A stretch of DNA of 64,000 nt from Crocodylus rhombifer (Eukaryota; Chordata; Crocodylia; Crocodylidae). Shown here piece after piece: positions 44,079 to 56,000 of this stretch. Within the stretch, counting starts at the first letter, position 1, and each line of letters starts with the position of its first letter. The position numbers were made by a program, and so were the translations under genes. The notes under the pieces are model-generated. The model saw only the letters and a list, made by a program, of their open reading frames with translations. It did not search any database and was not told the DNA's origin. Location: assembly GCA_038503035.1 (NCBI GenBank), contig JAVSML010024345.1:258392-322391 (forward strand). The letters are read 5' to 3'.

Positions 44079-47000
44079 GTAAGTTCTTTAAACTACTTGA
44101 TGGGATTAAAACAAATGCTTACACATTTGCTTAGAATAACAGATTTTCAGTATTTTTTCCATTTTATAAGGTACTGTGTTTCTGAATGTAAAACGGCCTG
44201 TTTTAGTAATATGCTGCAGTGCCGGAGAAGTTTAAAATAAAGTTGGGAAAAGAAATTGAATGGTTGATGAGTGCTGCTGTCACTACTACATAATTAATAT
44301 TTTAAAAGGAGGCTGTAGGGATCAGTTCCATGACCTTAGATAACCATTTATTTATAAAGTATATAGTACAAGATTTGACTCATCTTTCTCAGGCTGCAAA
44401 TAACTTGAATAGTAATTTCCTTCTTGTAGGTGACACAAGCAGTGTGTCTAAGCAAAGACAAAGTAGTAGCAGAAAGAACTTCCGTTCACTTGAGGTCCAG
44501 AATCTCTTTCCACCCCTTAAACTGATTTAGAGGTCATGTTTTAAAGAACTAAACGTACTGTGCTGCTCTTCCCTATGTTGCTGCACTTCCCCTTTTGCTC
44601 CGTGCCAGGAAATTGAGTTGAATTCTTGCTGGTACTTCACAAATGAGGACTGCAAATTGTCACAGAGTCCTGCCAAGGAGGCACATGGCCTTGTTTGGTC
44701 TCGGAGAGCAGCCATGAACCCAGCCCAGGTATGGCTTTTAGAGTAAGGGTGGAAGTCTTTGCTCCTTCACACTCAGAGGCCCTAACCTTCATTCCTTGCC
44801 CTTTAGTTTTCCATAGCCCTGACTTGAGCCAGCATCCAGTTCTACCCCTGAGAGAGAGACTTGACTTCTTGGGGAGAACAAGTGCACTCAAAGTTCCAAG
44901 CAGCAAATGCATAGCTGTGCCTCAAAGCTGTTTATAGGGAGAAAGGCCACCCAGCTGGAGATCCTGTGACCCTCCCTCCATCCAAAGGCCAAGCAGTTAC
45001 TGTCTTTTATTATAGTTTACATGGTCAGAGCACCTTCAAAGACTGCTCTACTTTTGAGCCCCAGAGCTGTTGTACTGTTTCCTGTGTTACTTCAGACTGT
45101 CCCCGCTGGGAACTGATACCTTCCTTGTCCAGCAGACTCTCTTATTATCATGTTTATGTCTCTCTGTCTTGAACACTGCTTGCATATTACCTGCGATCTT
45201 CACCTTTTGTCAACAAAACTAAATGAAGTCTCTGTAGAAAGATGTGTTTTCTCTCTCTAACCTGTGCTTTCCCCAGGTACTAGCTTCCTAGGTAAACTGG
45301 ACATCAGGAGGGTTGATTTTAATGAGTTAAGGAGATTAGTCCAGGAGGCACTGAGGTACCGGAGGGTAGGGGGAGTTGGGAGTCCAAGACGAGTGGTCGT
45401 TCCTTAAGGAGATGATCCTCCGAGCCCAAAGGGTGACAGTTTCAATGCAAATCAAAGGCAGCAAGAGTGTCCAAAAGTCCCCATGGCTCACCAAAGGCAT
45501 TCAGGAATGTGTGAAAGCTAAAAAGGAGGCGTACACCCAATCGAAGGGAGGGGCCATCACCAAGGAGGATTATACCTCCGTTGCTCATGACTGTAGGGGG
45601 TGCTGCTAGGAAGTCTAGGTGGAGACAGAACTAGGACTAGCAACGAGGATCAAGGACAACAAAAAGTCCTCTTTTAAGTACATAGGGAGTAAAAAGACGG
45701 CACTGGGTAACATGGGGCCCCTGCAGGACACGCTTGGCAATCTGGTGGTTGCACCAGACGATAAAGCTGACCTTTTTAACAAATTCTTTGCCTTCCACTG
45801 GGATTCAGGACAGACTCAGGAGAGGCGCAGCCAGGCTTAGGGTCAGAGAGGACCTAGTTAGGGAACTTCTGGTGGAGCTGGATGTGTTCAGATCATCAGG
45901 TCCAGATGCTCTCCACCCCAGAGTGCTGAGAGAATTGGCAGAGGTCATTGCGACACCCATGGCACGGCTTTACGAGCACTCATAGCGCTCTGGCCAGAGG
46001 ACTGGAAAAGGGCCAGTGTGGTCTCCATTTTCAAAAAAAGGGAGGAAGGAGGACCCAGGAAGCTATAGGCCTGTTAGTCTTACCTCAGTCTTGAGAAAAT
46101 TATCCAGGAACACACCAGCAAGGGACCAGCAGGAGAGATTATGCTTAGGGGCAACCAACATGGATTCATTAGAGGCAGGTCCTGTCAGACCAACTTGGTG
46201 GCCTTCTATGACCAGGTCACAAAATCCTTGGACACAGGTGTCTCGGTGGACGTAGCCTTTCTGGACTTTAGGGAGGCCTTCGACATGGTCTCTAACTCCA
46301 TTCTCACTAAAAAATTAGGCGACAGTGCCTTCGATGCCTACACAGTCAGATGGGTCGCAAATTGGCTGGAGGGCCGCACCCAGAGAGTGGGGGCGGACGT
46401 GTCGTTTTTGACCTGGAGGGATGTGGGCAGTGGGGCCCCGCCCAGGGCTCGGTCATTGGGCCCGCACTGTTTAACATCTTCATCAGCGACTTGGATGAGG
46501 GGGTGAAAAGCACCTTGTTGAAATTCGCAGATGACACTGAGATGTGGGGAGAAGTGCGCACGATAGAAGGGAGGGACAGGCTGCAATTGGATTTGGACAA
46601 GTTACAGGGGTGGGCAGATGAGAACAGGATGAGTTTCAATACTGACAAGTGCAAGGTACTGCACCTAGGGGGGAAGGACCAGCAGCATGCCTATAGGCTG
46701 GGGAGCTCCCTTCTCAATAGCGCAGAGGCAGAAAAGGATCTTGAAGTCACTTGATTCCAAGATGAACATGGGTTGTCAATGTGAGGACGTAGTCAGTAAG
46801 GCTAACCACACCTTGTCATGCATCCACACATGCATCATGAGCAGGTCCAAGGAGGTGGTCCTTCCCCTCTACTCGATACTGGTCAGGCCGCAGTTGGAGT
46901 ACTGCGTCCAGTTCTGGGCGCTGCACTTCAGGAGGGATGGGGACAGCATTGAGAGGAGGGTCCAGAGGAGGGCCACTCGCATGGTCAGGGGGCAGCAGGG

Positions 47001-50000
47001 CAGACCCTACAAGGAGAGGCTATGGTACCTGAACCTGTTCAGCCTCCACAAAAGAAGGCTGAGAGGAGATCTGGTGGCTGTCTATAAACTTACCAGTGGG
47101 GAATGGGAGAGTCCCTGTTCCCCCAAGCACCACCAGGAGTAACTAGGAATAACGGCCACAAGCTGACTGAGAGTAGGTTCAGGCTAGACATCAGGAAGAA
47201 TTACTTCACAGTTGGGGTGGCTAGGGTCTGGAACCAACTTTCAAGGGAAGTGGTGCTCACTCTTACCCTGGGGGTCTTCAAAAGGAGGCTAAATAATCAC
47301 CTTGCCAGGGTCATTTGACCCCAGCATTCTTTCCTGCCCATGGCAGGGGGTCAGAATTGATGATCTGCTCATGTCCCTTTTGACCCTACCAACCAACCAA
47401 CCATGATCCCTGAGAGAGAGGATTTGTGTTGTTTTCAATGCATAGATATGCACAATTGACCTATTCTGATTTGCTTTGTGGGAAGAGCCATATACCCTAA
47501 GTGGTGAAATAAAGTATGGCAATAGGGCCATACCTTGAAATAGGTCATATCTTGAACTACCAATAAATTGTATTCAGAAATCTGGTGGGCATCAGCTTTA
47601 CTTTCTCACTTCCTGAATTTGACCTGTGGTTTGCTAAGGTAAATTTGATTTCCAGGATTGGTGGCTGTCTGCTCAATCTATATCACGAGCACTTTCGGTC
47701 CACTGGTGCGAGAATTTGTATGATGCTATTGCAATGATTAACAGTCTTGCAATTTCCTCTTTGACCAAGAGGTCTCTCTGCTGCATACCAAGATATTGCT
47801 GCATCTAATAAATGCCTGTGATTTAAGCTGGCATACATGAGCAGCCCCATGCTTGTCGTAAATGTAGATACAGTGGTGATGTCCCATTTGATTGCGATGG
47901 GAAGATTGTTTATCTCTCAGTATTCTGTATTGTCCTTGGATTTCATGGATGGCTGACCTAGACTAGATGCATGCTGGTTGTTGTACTTCAGTATATGAAA
48001 TAGTTGGTGAACAGTCTCAGTAAGCAAGCCATTAAGTTCGGAGAAGTGACACTGATATTGCAGTCATGTTCTAGTTTCTCCCTATTAGCTCATCTTTTAG
48101 AGATTGTTTAAAAGTTCTCTAAACTAAATTGGAACATCAGTTATTCTTCTAGTTACTCCCGGTATATGTAGTTAAAGTGACCTTAATATCACTCCACTCA
48201 TGTCACAAGAAATGAAACACCTTTTTTGCTGTACCAGCAAAAAAATTCAGTGTAATTTACATGGTTGATTAGAGGCAGGTAATCTGCACATACTGTGTTA
48301 TAATCATGTTCTATAGTACCAACAAAACACTCCCTGTTGACAGTGGGTTTCAATAGCATAGCCTTTACTCCTGTAAACATTCATGAGCAGTCTGGGTGAA
48401 GTCATTAGGACTAATCATGTGAAAGAGGGTTGCAAAATCTGACATTTTAAGATATTACTCAACAAGTGGTGACAATATATTCCAGATGGGAGGGGGAAAA
48501 GAGGATAAGAGTAAGTGACAATACTGAATACTGGATTGTGTTTGTAGAACAAGAACTGTAGTCACAGAATTGGGAAAAGGTACAGGGCAGTGAATGCTAG
48601 GGACAAGTAGCAGCAAAACAATGCGAAAGGATTACAACAGTCGATGTCTGAGCCGCTATGTTTTGTTTTTCGCTGTTTTTGTACCAAAGGGGACAGCCAC
48701 TTCCACTGAGAGCTCTAGCAATTTCTGGTCTGAGGAAATTTGAGAGTGCAAATTACTACAGTAATCATTCCAGTGGGAGTAGTTAGGAAATGTTTTGACC
48801 AACAAGGCTATCAAGGCTCACATGCAATGATTCTTTGGTTGAAATCTAATTTAAAAATAAGTTCTTAGGAAAATGCGAAGAGGAAGAAGCTGGGGAATGA
48901 CTGCCCTAAATGCTGTCGATCCTTGTTTAAGAGGAGGATAGGAGAGAGGGGCAGCAAAGCAGAAGCGTTGATGATGGGTTGAGGATATAAGGGACTATGA
49001 AGAAAAATCAAGGGACTGTATCTTAAAGGAGTAGTGGGAAACTGAGGGAGCTGGTACTGCAGGCAGAGAGGAAAGAAGAAAACAGAAGGGGTGGAGGAGG
49101 GAGAAGAAGAAAATCTTGGTAATGCATAGGGGGAATTAGTTGTAGCCGTGTTGGTCTAATGACATAGGCAGACCAGGTTCTTTGGGTAAATTGATATTAT
49201 TGATATTATTGATATTTATTAGACAAACTGAATATTTGGAAAAATTGTTCTTATAAGCTTACTGGCTTAAGCACCCTTCTTCAGGCATAAGGAGAGTCTC
49301 AACATGAAAAGTTAGATAAAAGAAAACTAAAATCTAGCATAAAGATTATTTTCATTCTCTGGAACTCTTCAATGTTATAACTTTTGGCAGCTTTAGAAGG
49401 AAAGCAAGGGTTTAGTAATCTGAGAATTAGTAGTCCAAACATGCTAACACGGTGAGTGCATTCTGACACAAATGGTGAGGCCATAGATTTTTCACCCAGC
49501 TACTCCTGCACTTAGTCTTATAACTTGTTTGACAAAGACCTGTCTTCCAGAAACATTTTGAATATTGGAGACTTAAAGAAATGGAGAATTCATAGTTTTG
49601 GCAATTTGTTCAACAGGTACTGAGATGTGCAGTTGGAGCTGTATGTGTTCATGCTGCAGCTGGAGCTGTATGTGTTCAACATATTTTGAAAAATAGACTT
49701 GATGTTAGGTACCTAATCAGTGGTATCAGCTTTGAGTTTGTAAGTTTTTGTTATTTAGGTTGTTTTTGTTTTTTCTTTAGTGTTCCTAGGATACCATGGG
49801 CCTTTGCCATGACTGAAGTATGTGGCGTGATTCTCTGCTACATCTGGCTTCTGGTTCTTCTTCTTCACAAACACAGGTACAGTAACTCAAATAACCATTA
49901 AGACAAATATCTGGTGACTTAATTCAGAGAGAGAACCTACTAGAATCCAGATAACAGCTGTGTTAGACTTGTATTTTCAGCTTAATTCTGTTTCCCTATT

Positions 50001-53000
50001 GAAATGGTCCATGATGAGCAGCTCCCCCCAGCCCTCCTTCCTTACCTCTGAGGTAGGCTTTCCCCTGTAGTACTCTGAGGGTAGTCCTTTTTGTCTTTCT
50101 GTCTGACTGAAAGTATTGCAACAGTCTACCTAGAAAAACTGTGGAATCTGCATCCCTGGAAATTTTCAAGAGTAGGTTGGGGAGAGATTTGGCTGGGGAT
50201 GGTTTTTGTCAAGGATGATCCTGCCTTGAGAAGGGACTGGATGAAATGACCTTGTGAGGTCCCTTTCAGCCTTACTTCCCTGTGCTCCTAAAATTTCTGC
50301 TTCCATTTTATTCAGTGTGGATGGAATTTGGCCACGTCAGAACCTGTCTTCTCTTCCTCGGGATCAACCATTTTTTAATAACTAGCCTCTTCATAAGTCT
50401 TGGACATAGGTAGCTAAGTAGTGCCCAGAACGCTGGCCTGGCGGTTGAATGACAGTTTGGGCATGGCTGGCTCTACCTGCTGAGAGAGGATTGCAAGCAC
50501 TTTTCTAATTCCATAGTTCCTGTGTTTGCTCTTGGCATGGGAGCCTTCCATTCATTGAGTTCTTACAGCAGGTGCTTGTAAGAAGAAAGCGGGCTTCTGA
50601 AGAATATTTACTTCATCTTCCTTGCTTTATTTTCTCTATAGTCCAGGATGTTTCCTTGCAATGTTGTTTTCAGGAGCTTCAACAGTTTTCAAGGAGTGTC
50701 TGGCAGTTGCCTGGCTGACAGTAGACTTGCCGCTCCCATTTAATGTAGTCTGAGCCCAGACATCACAATTGCCTAATCTGCAGTGCGTCTGTTAGCCAAC
50801 CTCAAAATGCAGCTCAGGCATGACATGGACTTTCCCTTGCTTATTGCAGTGTATGAAAAACTAGTGCTGTTTTAAATATCTAAATGTATGTTGTTTAGAC
50901 AGGCGAGAAAAATATTGCTTACTTTGAATAAGAAATGAATACATTGGTAATGTCGTTTAGCTAGATTATTTGAGATGTTATTATTCTTGTTTTTAGAGAA
51001 GCAAAAGGTAAGGCAGACCAAATAAACCTGCACTTGAATGGAACAAAAATCTATGACTAATTTGTTCCTTGGACATTTTATGGTTGAAGGATATCATCCA
51101 TTGAGTTGTAATTAGTGTTCAAAAGGAACTCATTCTTGTAATGAGGGTCTACATCAAGTAGTTCCACCAAGTGAAAAAAAGCTGAGTGTATTTGTTGTCT
51201 AAGGGAAAATCTTAAGTGCATGGCAAGCATGAGTTGCTTTTTACTTCTGGAGAATATTTAACTTTGATTTAGGGTATATTTAACATGGGAATAAAATTGC
51301 ATGAAAAATTTTGGAAAAATAAAGTACTTCCTGGGAAGAGTCTGCAAAAACTCTTTAAAAAAACCCTTTTCTCTTTATTTTCATTATGCAACATTATTTG
51401 TATTCTTCTCTTTTTCTTTCCTATTTTTCCCCCCAGGTCTATACTTCTGCGAAGATTATGCAGCCTGATGGGGACAGTGTTTTTGTTACGCTGTATCACA
51501 ATGTTTGTTACCTCACTCTCTGTGCCAGGCCAGCATCTTCAGTGTTCTGGCAAGGTAAAAACACTGTTCTTCAATCTTCTGGAAGGATTTGACTTAAACT
51601 CAGATTAAAACTAGGCAAACAAAGACAAGAGTAGTCTTTTTAGAGTATACTTTCTAAGTATGCAGAAAAGTCTCTAATACAGGGATATCCAATTCACCCT
51701 GCCCTGTAGGGCAGATTCAGTCCATGTGAAGGTCCTTGGACAGTGGCTGGGGAGAGGTGGTGAGGGTTTACACATCCATTGCTTGCTTGCGTCCTGCTGG
51801 CAGCATACATCTCTAGTGGGACTCTGCCCAGGATTTTGCCAGCAGGCCCTACCCCTGCTTGCCTCAGCCCCTTTAAAAGCCCTGTTGGCCATAAGTTTGA
51901 CACCCCTCCTCTGTTAGGTTGAGATCTCATAAGTGTCATGGAGTCAGTGGTGTAACAGATGCTCAAAGACCAGGACTTCAGTCCCAGGCACCCAGAGGGC
52001 ACAAGAACAGCAGCTGCTGCTGCTGCCACAGCCACTGCCACCCGAGTTGCAGACTCTGGTTGTTGCATCTCTGCATGGAGTTGTACATTACTTAAGTCAG
52101 TGGTTCTCAGTCTTTATTGTACCAGGACCCATTTGTAAGCATTGACGGCCAGTCCTGACTCAGTAAATAGTTTAAGTAGAAAACAGCCTCCTGGTTGTGG
52201 TAGCATCCCACACTCCCAACTTGCTGTCCCAGCGCCCTAGTGTGCGGTGGGGGGGATGTATTTCCTCAGATTTGCGCAGCCACAGCAGGCATAGAGCTGT
52301 AGCCTGGCTGGATTGGTATGGGTAAGAGCCGCCTCTGCAGCCCAGCAGGTGGGACTCAGCATGAGAGGGCAGAGTGGGGTGCAAGACTCACTGCTGCTGG
52401 AACCCCATCACCAGCCATACTGCCAGCAGCGAGAGAAATAATGGATGGTGAGGGGGAGGGCCACGCTGTCTTCACCGTCACCTGCTGCCAGCCGATCATT
52501 TGCTGGGCTGTGGCTCTACCCAGAGAGGAGGTGGGGTGGTGGATGGTGTTGCCTGTACCCTCGTTTCCCTGATATGTCATCTGTGCCCCCCATAGGCTTA
52601 CCTGTAGGCAGCTGTGGGAACTGATCACCTTGCTGTTTGGCTGCCATGTGCATGTGTGTGTGCACATGCATGTGGTGCCCTTGTCTGATTGCCAGAGATC
52701 TGAGTTTCCCATTTGCCACAAAAAATGTGTATTTTTTTTCTTAAGAGGAAAAATGGGGGAAGTGGTGCGTTTCCCTTTGCAGGCTGGCAGACTTACCCCA
52801 TAGTGAAGTACAGAGGGATAAAGGAAGTTTGGCAGGGCTGGGGGCGTTTCCTTGTCGGGATGCTGTGTGAGGTCTGGGGCTTGGTGTCTGGGTGGGAGTA
52901 CATGTAGACTGGCAGCTGCTGGCTCAGGGCTCCCAACCCTGTTACCCTCCTCACAGGGCCACTGCGGCCCAGGAGGTGGGACCCAACATGGTAGGGCAGA

Positions 53001-56000
53001 ATGGGGTGGGGTGGGTAGGCTCAGTGCTGCTGCTGGGAACCCCTCACTGTCATGGCGAGGCGCCCTCTGCCAACCTGGCAGCAGTGGGGGTGACAGTGGT
53101 GTGAGGCTCCTGGCAACGGCACCGAGCCTCCCTGTCCTGCTCTGCCCTGCCACACCAGGTCCCACCCACTGGACTGTGGAGGCCCTTCAGGGGAGGGCAG
53201 CAAGGTGGGGAACCCCGAGTTTGCCAGTTTCACCAGTCTGCATCTGCTCCCCCCTCTGCCCCCTAGGGGCTCTGTGCTTTGCTTTGCTGTGCTGCAGCAG
53301 CCACTACCTTCCATGGGTGGCAGCCATGGCTTGGGCACTGCTGGGGGGGCAGGGGGCTGTGGAGCCAAGACCCTGGACTCATAGCCCTGGGCTGGGGGGT
53401 GGTGGGCTGTGGGTGGGTAGTGAGGGGCAGTAGCATGGGCAGGGTACCGGCATATCAGGGCTGATCAGTGTCACAAAACAGTGTCTTGGGGGTAGGAGGC
53501 AGTCGCAGCTGGACCTCACAACCTGATGAGTGAAGGGGGCAGGGGGAGCTCTGTTTTTTCCCCATGATAAAAAAAACAAAACCCAAAGTCAAACGCCAAC
53601 ATTTACAGGTATTGAGAATATATTTTATTATAGTGACTGAGGCACTGGTAGGCTTCCAGATTGCTTTAAAACCGTACATATGTCAATAAAACATTGTGTT
53701 CAACTGACACACATACAAAAAGTGGAATTTCATTTTAATTGTGGAAAAAACACAGATTTTGGTGTTTTTAATTAGAGAATTTCCAGGGTATTTTATCAGA
53801 GAATTTGATATTTTTAAACAGAAAACCAGGATCCCTTTTAATTGCCCTCTTCCTGCTCCCCCATCCCAGCTCCAAGCAGCCCCTTGCAGGCTGGAACTCT
53901 GCCATCCTGTAAGGAAACCTGTGGGTTCCCATGTTTTCTTCCTTTAAGGAGGATCCATTTTTTTAATATTTCTTTGTGGCCCTTTCATATATTCTTGCAA
54001 CCTACTTTTCATAGGCATTTGGGCTGGAAGAGACCCCCCAGAGGATCGTTGAGTCCACCCCACCCCCACCCCAGGGGCAGGAAGTCAGCAGTGATCATAG
54101 GATCCCAGCAAGATGAGCATCCAAATGTGTCTTGAAGGCACTCAAAGTGGGCACTTCAACCACCTCAGGTGGCAGGCTGTTCCAAACCTTGGGGGCTCAG
54201 ACAGTGAAGAAGTTCTTTCTTATGTCCAGCCTGAACTGGTCACAGTGGAGTTTGTGACCGTTCGATCTTGTCATCCCTTGGGGAGGTCTGGTGAACAGTC
54301 GTTCCCCCCAGATCCTGATGAGCACCCCTGATAAGCTTATAGGTGGCCACCAGATCACCTCTGAGCCTGCGCTTTTCCAGGCTGAATAGCCCCGTTGCTC
54401 TCAGCCTCTCATCATAAGGTCTGTTTTCCTGCCCTCTGATCATGTGCATGGCTCTCCTCTGCACCCTCTCAAGCTTCTCCACATCCTTTTTGAATTGCGG
54501 AGCCCAAAACTGGACGCAGTACTCCAGTTGTGGCCTCACAAAGGCCAAGAACAATGGGAGAATGATGTCCCGGGATCTGCTTGAGAAGCATCTCAAGCCA
54601 GCAAGCCAGCGTTTTGCTTGCATTACTAGCCACAGCATCATACTGAAGGCTCATGTTCATCTTGTGGTCAACCATGACCCCCAAGTCCCTTTCATCTGTA
54701 GAGTTAACCAGCGTAGCACTACCGAGCCTATATGCATGGTGTAGGTTTTTCCTCCCAAGGTGGAGAACCTTGCATTTTTCGGTGTTGAACACCATCAGGT
54801 TCTCATCCACCCATTTCATGAGTCTATCCAGATCCGTCTGGATAACCCTCCTGTCCTCAAGTGTGGATGCTTTACCCCAAAGTTTGGTGTTGTCGGCGAA
54901 CTTAGCCAGTCCACTTCTGACACCAGCGTCCACATCACTGATGAAGATGTTAAACAGTATAGGCCCTAGGACGGAGGCTTGTGGGACCCCACTGGTCACA
55001 GCACACCAAGACGATTGACGCCTGTCGACCACCACCCTCTGGGTCCTACTGTAGAGCCAGTTCCCCAGCCAGCCGATCGTGGTGACGTCAAGGCCACAGT
55101 TAGCCAGTTAAACCAAAAGGTGATTGTGGGATACCAGATCAAAGGCTTTTTTAAAGTCGAGGTATATGACATTGTCTCTTCCCCTTCGTCCAGGTGATAA
55201 GTCACCTGTCATAAAAGGAAATGAGGTTGGTCAAGCAAGACCTACCCACAACAATCCCATGCTGGGTATCCATCAGGATATTGCCTTCAGCTAGTCTGTT
55301 AAGGATGGCCTCCTTGATAATTTTTTCCAAGACTTTCCCCAGGATAGAGGTCAGGCTGATGGGCCTGTAGTTTGCTGGATCTACTTTCCTCCCTTTCCTG
55401 AACACAACATTGGCCCTCTTCCAATCATCGGGCACTTCACCAGAGCGCCAAGAACTCTCAAAGATCTGTGCCAGGGGCTGAGCTATGATGCTTGCCAGAT
55501 CCCTGAGTACCCTTGGGTGTAACCCATCAGGGCCAGCTGACTTGAAGGTATCCAGTCTGTTGAAGTGTTCCTTCACAAGGTCAGCTTCGATGGAGGGCAA
55601 GGAATCTCCCTCACCCGGGCCTCCCTGACCCACAGTGGGCAGGGCCATCCCATGGGACTGATGGAAAACTGACGCAAAGTACCCATTTAGCAAGTTTGCT
55701 TTTTCCTGGGCGTCAGTTGCCCCATCTGGTTTAGCACGGGTCCAAGGTTGCCCTTGCTTTTCCTCTGGCTCCCCACATATCTAAAAAGGGACTTTTTATT
55801 TTCCTTGATATTTGTAGCTAGCTGGAGTCCCTTTGCAGCCTTGGCTTTCCTGATTTTGCTGTCTGAAAGTCTGGACTAATGCAGCGTATTCTTCCTTGGT
55901 GGCGGTTCCGGTCCTCCATCCTTTATAGGTCCTCCTTTTAAGATGCAGGAGGTCCACCAGTTCCCTGGAGAGCCAGGGGGGCTGCTGTGCCTTCCTGCTG

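Noticed and set aside
52356..53165. 269-codon minus-strand frame
   Set aside because: It lies in a GC-rich tandem-repeat block, is low in complexity, overlaps equally long frames on the other strand and has no domain.
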